Positions 53,590-63,420 of a stretch of 64,000 bases of DNA are shown piece by piece. The position numbers and the translations under genes were made by a program. The stretch covers positions 7,658,501 to 7,722,500 of the forward strand of contig JAPFFF010000005.1 in assembly GCA_039105265.1 (NCBI GenBank), read 5' to 3'. Below the pieces are notes generated by a model. The model made no database searches and was not told where the DNA came from. It worked only from the letters and a program-made list of their open reading frames with translations. Within the stretch, counting starts at the first letter, position 1. Each line of letters opens with the position of its first letter. Source of the stretch: Tritrichomonas musculus (taxonomy: Eukaryota > Parabasalia > Tritrichomonadida > Tritrichomonadidae).

Positions 53590-54292
53590 AGCAATACTAT
53601 ATCTCGTATTCTTCTGAATCTATATCTCATCTTCACCTGAATCTGTATCTCCCGATATTCGGCTTCGATTATTGATTGTAATTCTGAAATCTTGGTATTA
53701 GGTTGTTCAACTTGTTGTCTGTGGTTCTTATTTTCAGAGTTCAATCTTGAGATTTCTTTGGTCAATTCAGTGATCTTTCATTTGATGGCTTCAATTTCTC
53801 TGTTTTTGACTTCAACAGTGGATTGAAGTTCAGCAATCGTGCAATTGAGTGATTCAATTGTTGAATTCAAATCATTGATCATGTTATTGAGGCTTCCGAT
53901 CTCTCTATCCTTGGCTTCAATTGTTGATTGCAAATAGCTGATCTTGTCTGTTCCTGGTTTCAATAGTTGATAATAATTGTGCAATATGTCTATTGGGACT
54001 TTCGATTGGCGAATTCAATTCATTGATCTTGCTGTTGAGTGCTTCAATCTCTCTGTTCTTGGCTCCAACTGTTGATTGAAGCTCAGCAGTCTTGAAATTG
54101 AGTGATTCAAATGTAGCTGTCATCTAACTGATCTTGCCAATGAGTGCTTCGATTTCTCTGTTCTTAGCTCCAATTGTTGATTTTTATCCTGTAATCTGTA
54201 CATTGAGTCCTTCGATTGTTGAATTCAATTCATTGATCTTGTCGTTGAGTGTTTCAATCTCTCTGTTCTTGGTATCAACAGTGGGCTGTACT
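53590..54292 (-). pseudogene. Coiled-coil repeat protein pseudogene
   Basis: The minus strand encodes about five tandem copies of a 35-residue (105-bp) heptad-rich repeat, pattern LQSTVEAKNREIEALN-SKINELNSTIESLN-TIAE. Stops and at least one frame change divide it into pieces (53778-53984, 53917-54123 and others). It resembles the long coiled-coil proteins that are abundant in trichomonads and often labelled 'viral A-type inclusion'; that label is historical and no virus is implied. No start or end of the gene is visible. Confidence 0.8.
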
Positions 54293-55040
54293 CCTGCATT
54301 TATTTAATAAAAAATAATATGAAAAAATATATCACATCAAAAGATATTTTTATATTGAATTTAAACTTGACGTTAACTATAATTTCGGCGGGCTTTTTAA
54401 CGTCAATTATTGTTAAATCTTAAAGTTTTTTTTTAAATTTTACTATATTTTTGGTTTTAAATATTATATTCATAAAAATATTAACGATTTATAAGTTTTG
54501 GTTTTAAATATATTATTAATAAAAAAAACAATTTAAATTTATTCAAATAGAGTTAAATTATAAAGTTCTACATTTGTTCTATCATGGTTGGTATGCATCT
54601 TTTATTAAAAAAAAATATTTTTATATAATATTCTTCTTTATAAAAATGGATAACTCATAAAAAATTATCTTTATTCGATATAATATTTAAATCCATCCCT
54701 TAATTTCCAGTTTGAAAAAATAGAATATAGTTATGTTTGTTTTGAGGGAAATGTTAGTTTTGAAGGAAAATCTGACAAAAAGACGTTAAGGGAAAAATGA
54801 TTGTTTTTCACATTTTTTTATATATGCGCTTGCTTTTTTTAATTTTTATCAAAGAATACGTAATTTATGATTATTATTGAATAGTTTTATTAAATAATAT
54901 TGTTATTTTGTAAAAAATTGAAAATGATATTGTAAGAGATATCGAAAAAAAAACTTTAAATAAAATCCCAAAATGCTTAAATTATAATTGCTAAATCATT
55001 TTTATTTCATATTATGATATTTTTGTTTGTTGAAATCAGC
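54293..55040. other. Gene-less spacer holding the second 41-bp repeat copy
   Basis: Nothing coding recognised. It includes the dispersed repeat at 54751-54791, preceded by a partial tandem echo (ATGTTTGTTTTGAGGGAA). Confidence 0.55.
54751..54791 (+). repeat. 41-bp dispersed direct repeat, copy 2
   Basis: Identical to 45400-45440, same orientation. Confidence 0.8.
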
Positions 55041-55334
55041 TTAATGACCTGACTCGGCGTTTTTTTCTTGATTTTGGTCTACAGCCATTGATCGAATTTT
55101 ATGTTGAAATTCATTGGTAAATTCTATACTGGAACAAATTCCATCCATGATACCAATTTTAAATCCACAGTGTTGCCAAGATGCTAAAACGGTTTCTTTA
55201 AAAATAGTTTGTTCTATAGCTTTTTTAATCCTGTACAGTTTAGCAGTAAAAAGTTTCTTAGTTGTATCATTTGTGAGTTGATTGAACCTAGTCTTTGATG
55301 AATCAAAGACGCAAGAATTACATGGATGTGCCAT
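55041..55334 (-). pseudogene. C-terminal fragment of a pogo-type transposase
   Basis: The frame ends HPCNSCVFDSSKTRFNQL..., then KLYRIKKAIEQTIFKETVLA and SWQHCGFKIGI. This fits the stretch of DDE_1 transposases after the third catalytic motif (QPLD..VFG..K) with the usual helical tail ('I..AW......I..SW+..GF'). Everything upstream of that motif is absent here. An N-terminal piece of a similar transposase lies on the same strand at 60658-61263, beyond the helicase element, so the two may be halves of one interrupted gene. Confidence 0.5.
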
Positions 55335-55702
55335 ATGCGAACTATGTGGTGGAAGAAGCCTCTAGCGATGATGATGACGAACAAGATACAAATAATAAAG
55401 AAGATGATAATACAAATAACAAAGATGAAGAAGACGAACAACCTCCTTTATACAGCCCTAAGTTTAATCACCACCTTAATCTAGATCCAATTTATATCAG
55501 TTTACAGATACTACAAGAATTGCAAAATATAAACGAGTACCTAAAGAAAGAAAGAGAACGAAAGGAGCAAAAGAAACTTACTAAAGAGATAATTAGCGAA
55601 GTAATTAAGCAAAACAAAGAAGATGACGATGATGAAGAAATAGTTTATTATCAACCAACTATGAGAAGAAGGAATAAAGTTTTTGCCGATCTATGTTATT
55701 AA
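55322..55702 (+). CDS. Charged protein, about 126 residues, unrecognised
   Basis: The frame opens at 55295, but its first codons overlap the antisense transposase fragment, so the ATG at 55322 (MDVPYANYVVEEASSDDDDE) is preferred. The protein has two acidic low-complexity stretches (DDDDEQDTNNKEDD; EEDDDDEEIVYY) around a basic coiled-coil-like helix (EYLKKERERKEQKKLTKEII). No family recognised. It is followed after 34 bp by the next ORF on the same strand, suggesting a pair belonging to the helicase element. Confidence 0.5.
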   Translation: MDVPYANYVVEEASSDDDDEQDTNNKEDDNTNNKDEEDEQPPLYSPKFNHHLNLDPIYISLQILQELQNINEYLKKERERKEQKKLTKEIISEVIKQNKEDDDDEEIVYYQPTMRRRNKVFADLCY

Positions 55703-55736
55703 CTTTGTTTTTGTTTTTGTTTTTATTTTGTTCTAA

Positions 55737-56009
55737 ATGAATATATTTGAGGTTAGTGAAAAAGATATATTACTTAATTTTATTGAAGAACTTATTAAGC
55801 GAAATGAAATTAAAGCATTAAGAAAGCTATTAAAAAATAATCCGTATTACGCTCAGTTTAAACCTAAGGAGCTTAATAAACAGTTTAATATAAATGGTTA
55901 TAAGTTTACTAAACGAAATAATAATATAATACTAATAGTGGACAAGAAGGATAGTGTTAATGATAAGTGCCTTGGTGTATTAAATGAAGTCTTGAATGAT
56001 ATAACCTGA
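55737..56009 (+). CDS. Small helical protein, 90 residues, unrecognised
   Basis: MNIFEVSEKDILLNFIEELI, then a Lys-rich middle (RKLLKNNPYYAQFKPKELNK) and a hydrophobic strand (NNIILIVDKK). No domain recognised. Closely spaced after the charged ORF, same strand; likely part of the same element. Confidence 0.5.
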   Translation: MNIFEVSEKDILLNFIEELIKRNEIKALRKLLKNNPYYAQFKPKELNKQFNINGYKFTKRNNNIILIVDKKDSVNDKCLGVLNEVLNDIT

Positions 56010-56092
56010 TTACATTATTTTTGTCTTCGCTGGAATAATATCTTTTATTGATTGGTTATCTGCTCACTCCATTTTTAGGAACTGATTAATAA

Positions 56093-56161
56093 TAAGGTTA
56101 ACAGGCCTCGCAGCGAGTGCTCGGCACGAGAGTTAGATCTAACCCTATTTTTCTAACCCTT
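56093..56161. repeat. Inverted repeat arm with GC-rich palindrome, left
   Basis: AAGGTTAACAGGCCTCGCAG..., then TGCTCGGCACGAG and TTAGATCTAACCC. The near-complete complement lies at 57855-57925. Partial versions without the GC-rich part lie near 57187 and 57430. It bounds the minisatellite block. Confidence 0.85.
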
Positions 56162-56269
56162 GTAATTGACCTGTCTTCTGTCCTCTGTCCACTCCATTTT
56201 TCATGAACTGATTTATCATGGAACATGGAACATTATCATGGAACAGCAGCATTATTAAGCAAACGAAGC

Positions 56270-57980
56270 TGTTATTGAATTAACCTCGTATTTGATTATT
56301 TAGAAATTGAATCTAATTATTGAATGAAATGAATGATAATGTTGAATGAAAGGAATTGAATGATAGTATTGAATGAATTGGCCTCTTATTTGAAAAATAT
56401 TGTCATGGGTGAAGAGGTGAATTCTCACCCGATTTTCTTCACCTGTATTGGATTATTTGAATTGAATGAATAGAACGAATTGGCCTTGTTGTGAATGTTA
56501 TTATAAGTGTTATTGAATGATAGTATTGAACGAATGTATTGAATGAATTAAACGAACGAATGAAATGTTGTTTGAAATGAATAAATGAATAATGTCGATT
56601 GAACGAATTGAATGATGTTATTGAATGAATTGAACGAATTGAATTGACTGGAATGAAATGTTGTTTGAAATGAATAAAATGAATAGAATGAATAGAACGA
56701 ATTGAATTAATAGAACGAATTGACTGGAATGAATAAATGAATTGACCTTGTTTGTGATATTATTATAAGTGTTATTGAACGAATTGAATGATGTTATTGA
56801 ATGAAACGAGTGACATTGTTGTGATATTGAACAAATTGAATGATAGTGTAGAACGAATTGACCTTAATCTTAGCCTTACTTTGAATTAATAGAATGAACA
56901 TGATTGCTGGGTTTAATATTATTGAGCAAATTGAACGAATCTAATTGAATAAATTGAGTGAACGAACGAATGCATTTGACCTCTCTTTCTTGTTGAATGA
57001 ATGATAGTATTGAACGAATTAACTAACATATTAAACGAACTGAATTGACCTTATTGAACAAATTGAAAGAATTGAATGATAGTATTTAATGAATTGAATG
57101 AATGATAGTATTAAGCAAATTAACTACACTATTAAACGAACTGAAATGATATTATTGAGAATATATAAATGAATTGACGGGAAGCAATAAGGGTTAGAAA
57201 AATAAGGTTAGATCTAACCTGTTAACCTTAATGCATTTTACATAAATTGAGTGCTGGTTTTGAACGAACGAATAGATTGAATAGAACGAATTAAACGAAC
57301 GAATGCATTTTACCTCTTATTTGATTATTTAGAAATTGTTTGAATGTTATTGCAAGTGCTATTGAATGAATGAATAATGTTATTTCTCATTGGCCTCTTA
57401 TTTGATTATTTAGAAATTAAATGAATTGAAAGCAATAAGGTTAGAAAAATAGAGTTAGATTTAACCCTCGTGCTCTTCACCTTAATGCAATTGACATAAA
57501 TTGAGTGCTTGTTTTGAACGAACGAATAGATTGAATGAATTGAGTGAACTAATTGAATGAACGAAATGAAACGAGTGAATGAATTGAATGAATAAATTGA
57601 GTGAACGAATTGAATAAATTAAATAAATGAATTGAATAAATGAATTGAACTGAATAAATAAATTGAATGAACATGATTGCTGGGTTTAATATTATTGGAC
57701 GAATTGAATGAATGAATTGAACGAATAGAATGAAACGAGTGAACGAATTAAATGAATAAATGAATTGTCCCACTCTTTCTTGTTGTGAATTGAATCTAAT
57801 TATTGGTATTGAATGAAACGAATTGACTGGAATGAATAAATGAATTGACTGGAATAAGGTTAGAAAAATAGGGTTAGATCTAACCCTCGTGCCGAGCACT
57901 CACTGCGAGGCCTGTTAACCTTAATGCAATTGACATAAATTGACCTCTTATTTAGAAATGAATGAATGAATTGATTGAAT
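56270..57980. repeat. Degenerate minisatellite of TTGAAYGAA-type words
   Basis: About 1.7 kb of irregular tandem words such as GAATGAATTGAACGAATTGA, with embedded CTCTTATTTGATTATTTAGA blocks. No real ORF; the long minus-strand reading at 57549-57899 is repeat-derived. Confidence 0.85.
57855..57925. repeat. Inverted repeat arm with GC-rich palindrome, right
   Basis: The complement of 56093-56161, containing the 16-bp palindrome GGGTTAGATCTAACCC followed by the GC-rich CGTGCCGAGCACTC and GCGAGGCCTGTTAACC. Confidence 0.85.
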
Positions 57981-58059
57981 ATTATTGAATGTTGTAATTG
58001 AAGGGAATGAAAACAAGAAGGTGGTGTTTATCGGGTGACAATTCACCTCTTCACCTTTA

Positions 58060-58835
58060 AATGAAAAATACGTGATTGTTGTTAATGATTCGATTGTTGT
58101 TGATTACTGATTGATTTGTCACTTTTGCATTAGAAATGGAATTGAATGGTGTTGAGAACCAAACTTTTAACATTATTTTTGGCTGTTGTTGATAGATGAT
58201 GATAAATGATGTTGGTAAATGATTATGCTGATAGGTGATAATATTAATAATTAATGTTGTTGTTGATGATATTAATAATGTTGATAGATGATGCCTGTTG
58301 GTTAATGTTGTTGATGCTGATGCTGATGATAAATGATATTAATAATGTTAATACTGTTGTTGTTGATATATGATGCCGTTGATAATGATAATATTAATAA
58401 TGTTGTTGTCGATATTAATAATGTTAATAGATGGTGTTGATGTTGATAAATGATGATAGATGTTAATAGTAAATGCTGTTGATGTTGATGCTGTTGTTGA
58501 TAGATGATGCCTGTTGGTTGATAGATGCTCTTGTTTGATGCTAAATAATGTTAATACTGCTGTTGTTGTTGTTAATGATAGATGCCGTCGTTGATGGATG
58601 ATAGTAAATGATAAATGGTGATGATTCTGATAGATGTTGTCGATGATTAATGTTGTTGATGATATAAATACTAAATGTTGTTGTTGATGCTAAATAATGT
58701 TGATAGATGCTGTTGTTGATATTAATAATGTTGATAGATGCTGTTGTTGTTGATGCTGATGCTGATGATAAATGCTGCTGTTGTTGATGCTGATGCTAAT
58801 AATGTTGATTGCTTCATAAAATAAAAATATATAAT
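58060..58835. repeat. Degenerate minisatellite of GTTGTTGATGAT-type words
   Basis: Irregular repeats of GTTGTTGATG, ATATTAATAATGTTGATAGA and GATGCTGATGCTGATGAT up to the 3' end of the helicase gene. Non-coding. Confidence 0.85.
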
Positions 58836-58843
58836 TGAATGGT

Positions 58844-60271
58844 TTACTCTATCTTAACTAAATTATATACTCTTTGCATTTTACCTTTCTCTCTGTTATA
58901 TCTACTTCTTATTTCATATCCTTCGGGCACTTCCTTCTCGTTTTTAAACCCAAAGTGCTGATATAACTGTTTTTTGCCATTAAACTCTCTGTTCAAATCA
59001 TTTTCGTTTATCATTATTGTATCCTTATTTGTTTCTTCCTCGATCGAGGCGTTTGTCTCTTCAACAATAACTTCTCCAATCTTGCTCATGTATCTTATCC
59101 ATGAATCTTTGTCCATTGATTGCCATGCATTAGCTCTCAATTGGTTTAATCTTGTCTTATATCTGTTCTTGGCTACCTTGTATGTAAACTTCTCTTCTGG
59201 TACCTTTACTTGCCTCATGTATAGATAAGCTGTTGAATTCTCGTTCCTGTTTCGTCCTACAAACTGTTCAACTGATGATACGGTATCTAATGGGGTCTGA
59301 ATGAATATAGACAATTGATTTTCCTTCAGTGACTGACCTGATTGGATACATGAAGTAGCAATAACTATATCAACGTCATCCGTGCTAACAAACTTGCCTT
59401 CATCACTTATCTCTACTTCCTTCTTATCAGAGTTGTACAATGCTTTATTAAGTTCATTGTCGATACACTCCTTTAATCGTTCACATTCATTCTTGTCTTC
59501 TATCTTAATTAATATCTTATCATACCTCTTTATCTCTTCTAGTACTTGCTTAGCTATAGTCTCTCTTTGCTCTTGCATCTTGCTTCTCAGCTTGTATAGA
59601 TATATCGTTCTGTGGTATTTGATGTCGGCTAATGGGTTTATCTTTTCATATTCTTCAAAGACTGATAAGCAAGAAATGTCAGATGCTGTAGCAGTAATCA
59701 AGCCTACTTTATTAAACTCTCTACAGATCTCTATTAACGATATGTATTCTAGTAGTAGGTGTGCTTCATCAATTAGGAGTGTGTATTCACTGTTGAAATC
59801 TATTTGGTGGTGATAGAAATGCTCTATGATTCCTCCAAGACACTTAGATGCGGTAGAGAATGTAGTTATAACAACAGGTATAAAGTGCTTGATGGCTTCC
59901 TTAAACTCCTTAAATGCACCTTCCTTTACACATAACTTTATCATTTCATCTATGTTCTCGGGGTGATTGTTGTTTAATGCTACATACAACTTAGAGTAGA
60001 ACTCCGCAGCGATGTTAATGGTAGGTACAATGAGTATGAACTTGTTATCAGGTACTGTGTTATAGATCCATTTCCTTATTGCTGTTGATTTGCCTGAACC
60101 AATTGGTGCTTGGCAGATGAACTTCTTTATAGCCTTCTCTATGGTTATCTCTTCTTCTTCTGTGCTCAAGCCGAGCTTTCGCTGCGAGGCGGATTTAGTA
60201 TAAGTTATCTCATATGATTTAACGGGAAGGCTCTCAAACACATTCCAGTCAACATACTGCTTGGTTGTCAT
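58844..60271 (-). CDS. SF2 (DEAH-type) helicase of the element, 475 residues
   Basis: Helicase motifs in order: Walker A APIGSGKST (55-63), Ia-like IVPTINIAAEFY (81-92), TTFST (136-140), Walker B LLIDEAHLLL (165-174), motif III TATAS (193-197), motif V-like DIVIATSCIQSGQSL, and motif VI QFVGRNRN. The APIGSGKST start and overall order are most like the origin-binding-protein (herpes UL9-type) helicases carried by DNA viruses and selfish elements; this is a motif-level resemblance, not a family assignment. Likely role: unwinding at the element's replication origin. It is on the opposite strand to the two small ORFs. A GC-rich palindromic repeat lies within its N-terminal coding region. A related broken copy is at 61905-63420. 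Confidence 0.8.
   Translation of the reverse strand: MTTKQYVDWNVFESLPVKSYEITYTKSASQRKLGLSTEEEEITIEKAIKKFICQAPIGSGKSTAIRKWIYNTVPDNKFILIVPTINIAAEFYSKLYVALNNNHPENIDEMIKLCVKEGAFKEFKEAIKHFIPVVITTFSTASKCLGGIIEHFYHHQIDFNSEYTLLIDEAHLLLEYISLIEICREFNKVGLITATASDISCLSVFEEYEKINPLADIKYHRTIYLYKLRSKMQEQRETIAKQVLEEIKRYDKILIKIEDKNECERLKECIDNELNKALYNSDKKEVEISDEGKFVSTDDVDIVIATSCIQSGQSLKENQLSIFIQTPLDTVSSVEQFVGRNRNENSTAYLYMRQVKVPEEKFTYKVAKNRYKTRLNQLRANAWQSMDKDSWIRYMSKIGEVIVEETNASIEEETNKDTIMINENDLNREFNGKKQLYQHFGFKNEKEVPEGYEIRSRYNREKGKMQRVYNLVKIE
60167..60192. repeat. GC-rich palindromic repeat inside the helicase gene
   Basis: The coding strand reads GCCTCGCAGCGAAAGCTCGG, a close match to GCCTCGCAGCGAGTGCTCGG at 56105 and its inverted copy near 57895. 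It is translated as part of residues 28-35 (SASQRKLG), just before Walker A. Confidence 0.7.
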
Positions 60272-60419
60272 TTGGACAAGAATAAAAACAAAAAAAAGAA
60301 AACAAATGATGTGTATTTAATTGGATTTGTATTTGTGCTTATGAGGGTGTTGTGTTTTCTATGATAAGTAGATGCTTGTATGTTTACTAGGTTCTTAATG
60401 GTATTATACTTATGAAGGT

Positions 60420-60645
60420 AAATATTTGGTCACGTTACTGACACAAAATCTGACGCCTAGTATAGAAGCTTGTGGAAATTGTGTCATAGCGTGACAGAAT
60501 TGACACAAGGCGTTAGGTCTGTGGGAGAGTAGCGACCGCAGCCGTATGCGAAGCTCCAAGCGAAGGCGTGCCTGAGCTTGGCTGCGAGCGAGTTAGGCTG
60601 GGGAAGAGAAGCGAACCACAGCCTGACGTACACTACTCATGCCAC
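60420..60645. repeat. GC-rich repeat-rich region upstream of the helicase
   Basis: It contains TGACACAA/GTGACAGAATTGACACA-type direct repeats (60430-60510). A GC-rich stretch (60530-60610) then holds facing pieces, AAGCTCCAAGCGAAGGCG and GAGCTTGGCTGCGAGCGAG, related to the other GC-rich palindromes. It lies at the presumed end of the element; possibly an origin or terminal region. No gene. Confidence 0.55.
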
Positions 60646-60657
60646 AAAGGTGGAATA

Positions 60658-61263
60658 TCACAATTTTTCAAAGAAAAACGCAAGTTCTCCTTTTAAATAC
60701 TGAGATCTTTTTGAAAACCTACATTCGTCCATATTTAATAGGAGTCTTAAATCAGTTATTTTCTTTAATGCATTAAGAACCGCATTTATGTATCGGTTTA
60801 TTGTTTTAAGAGACAGAGAACTTCTTTGATTTTCTACTGAAGCTGATTTCATCTTTCCAACTATTTCAGAGTATCCAGCTAGAAAACGATAAAACCAATC
60901 TCCTCCCAATTCTCTTTGTTCCCCAGTACGATCAAAATACATCTTTAGTGCCATTTCTTTAATGTCAAAACCTCTTAAACAGTCAAATCTTTTTTGTACT
61001 TTTCCAATTTCATCAATTATTACTTGTTCTTCCGTGAGAGTCAATAGCTGATTAGGGAGGGCTTTATCTCCATTTGTCTCGTCAGAATCATCATGATTTT
61101 TGATTTTGTAATAAGTTTTAGTGCTTAATCCAACCTCTTTACAGGCATTTGAAATTGTAATTTTTTTCCTGAATTTACAAAACAATGACCTAATCAAATA
61201 AAGTTGGAGCAGTGTTGAAATACAGTAATGATTTCGAATATGAGAAAGAAAAAGATGTATCAT
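60658..61263 (-). pseudogene. N-terminal fragment of a pogo-type transposase (CENP-B-like HTH)
   Basis: A first helix-turn-helix (ISNACKEVGLSTKTYYKI) is followed by a CENP-B-type DNA-binding part (GGDWFYRFLAGYSEIVGKM, then SVENQR) and the first catalytic-Asp motif NMDECRF. The frame stops soon after. A continuation reading KNCDIPPLWHE in another frame extends nearly to the GC-rich region. Everything past that is missing here; a C-terminal piece lies at 55041-55334. It is a different lineage from the intact transposase at 47500-49017. Confidence 0.7.
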
Positions 61264-61904
61264 GATATAGATTATTTGATGAGCACCTCAAAATTATGGA
61301 ATTAAAAATCCTATTCATTTCCTATCGCAAAAAGTCATCAACAAGCAGATCTTGGGTCAGTACTACGTATCTTACGCACGCACTGGGCTTCCTTAGCCTA
61401 ATTCATCAATGCTACCAAAAATTGACATTTTTGTCATCATCGACTAAATTAGATTATATACCTGCAACAGTAGCATGACAGTTAATTTAATTTGACAAAA
61501 CCCACAATATTAGCTGTTATTGTATTTATTTTAGTGCTACATGTTGCATAATACTAGAGATATATGTCTATGACCTAATAATATATGACAATTCCAATAT
61601 GGATAACGTAAAACAATTGCTAAATAAACTATAAAAATAGATGAAATCGGCTATATTAATATGAAACCATTTCCAAACAATTCCATAGCAAGATTCATAT
61701 ATAGCATTAGTGAGATTGTGTCCAATAAAATAGAACTAATCGTGACAGATAATGAATGACTAATTGAATAAACAATGAGTTTGATACGTGAATTAAATGA
61801 AATTTTTCTCTAAATGAAACCATGAATTAAATGAAATTTTCATCTATATTCATTTACATAGTTTATTTTTATAGTTTATATGTAATTTTTTTTCTCTAAC
61901 ATGA
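61264..61904. other. Gene-less spacer
   Basis: Between the transposase fragment and the second helicase copy. A 60-codon plus-strand reading (61296-61478) has no support. Nothing else seen. Confidence 0.5.
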
Positions 61905-63420
61905 AGGTATTAAATGGGAGTCTGTACATGATTTCGGTGATGATGATCCATTGAAAGTAATTGAAGAACAAGCAGAACCAATACCAACACCAGAAGAAGT
62001 CCAAGATCCATCATATATACAATGGCAGATGTTCAATGAGATCTCTGAACGATTATACACTATAGAGTGAGAAGGTTACTTCGATAAGAACTGCAAAACA
62101 TTAGATGATGAAACAACGATTAAACATCAATCTAGTGGAGAACATAAACTTTGTGTTGATGATGTTATAGAATATTATGATGAGAATTGTAATTTTCTCT
62201 GTTATGCCGACTATACAGATTCTCTTTGTTATTGCATAAACCATAACAAGTATGATTTACGTAAGATTACTAAGAAGATTAGGTCCATGAAGTTCATCTG
62301 TGAAGCACCAATCGGTTCTGGTAAATCCATAACAATTCGTAAATAGATTTCATCACATAGTACTGAGAGGTTTATGGTTATATTTCCAACAGTGAATATA
62401 GCTGAAGAGTTCTATACCAAATTGACTGATATGAATGTTAAGTCTATTCGATTTTGTGTTAATGATAATACTTTTAAAGAGTTCCTCAAAGCTGTACACA
62501 ATGAAGTTAATATAATTATTACTACTTATGACCCTGCTTCTAAATGCTTAGGTGACTTAATCGAAGAATACTATATGAAAAAACAACGATTAGATTACTT
62601 TCTAGTGATTGATGAAGTACACTTGTTACTACAACATATTGGATTAATTGTAATAACCAAAGAGCTCGATCGAGTTGCATTAATAAGTGCAACTGCTGAT
62701 GATATTAAACACTTTGCATGCTTTAGAGATTACGTTATCATTAATCTATGTATAGATGAGAGATATAATCGAACCATCTATATATGTTAATAAGTTGATA
62801 TCGAATATTGATGAACAACGAGCTAAGATAGTTAACTTAATTGATACAAAGAGAATGAGCTACGATAAGGTGTTAGTTAAGATAGAAGATAAGAAAGAGT
62901 GTAAGATATTGAAAGAGTTGTTGAAAGAGAGATAGAAGGTTGAATGAAGATGGTTTGTTCGACAAAGATGCTGATGTTATTATATCTACCATTTCTATCC
63001 AGAATGGACATCTATTACAGAGAATATTTTATCTATATTCGTCCAAACATATATCGATACTATATCTAGTGTTAAGCAATTTCTAGGCTGAATTCATAAT
63101 AGCTATTCGGATGTATATGTATATGTTTGATATGGTAAACACATGAAGAATAGAACTTGTTCTATACCGAACAACAGATATGATAGATATTTAAATGAAC
63201 TGAGTGATAGAGCATGGAATTGTATGAGTAAAACAGGTTGGGATGACACATTATATAAATTTGGTCGTGCACGATTCGGTAAATCTGATGATGATGAAGA
63301 ATCCACTAATGATGAATCCGTTAATGAATCTGTTGATGATGAACCAGTTAATAAATTTATCACTGATGAACTTGTTGACGAACTTATCACTAATGAACCA
63401 GTTAACGAACCTATCTAAAA
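61905..63420 (+). pseudogene. Broken second copy of the element helicase
   Basis: A relative of the helicase at 58844-60271, on the opposite strand. It keeps Walker A (EAPIGSGKS), IFPTVNIAEEFYTKL, TTYDPASKCLG, LVIDEVHLLL, SATAD and the C-terminal NRYDRYLNEL / DRAWNCMSK block that matches NRYKTRLNQL / NAWQSMDK. Upstream coding-like sequence (DFGDDDPLKVIEEQAEPIPT, then a Cys-containing stretch) is absent from the other copy, so related elements may encode a longer protein. It ends in an acidic VNEP/DDE repeat tail. The copy is broken in several places, roughly half a dozen. It is treated here as a fossil of a possibly virus-like element. Confidence 0.75.

Larger units (their letters stand above)
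55300..60650. mobile_element. Helicase-bearing selfish, possibly virus-like element (boundaries approximate)
   Basis: This block differs from its surroundings. It has higher local GC, two charged small ORFs, kilobase minisatellites, GC-rich palindromic repeats and an SF2 helicase gene. It lies between C- and N-terminal pieces of a pogo-type transposase, as if inserted there. I saw no capsid, integrase, DNA polymerase or terminal repeats, so the family is unknown. The helicase gene looks whole, while a related copy at 61905-63420 is broken. Its proper length cannot be judged without relatives. Confidence 0.5.

Noticed and set aside
57549-57899. 116-codon minus-strand ORF
   Set aside because: A reading of the TTGAAYGAA minisatellite; composition only.
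55300-63420. Maverick/Polinton assignment for the helicase element
   Set aside because: No protein-primed polymerase, integrase, packaging ATPase, protease or capsid reading was seen, and no long terminal repeats.
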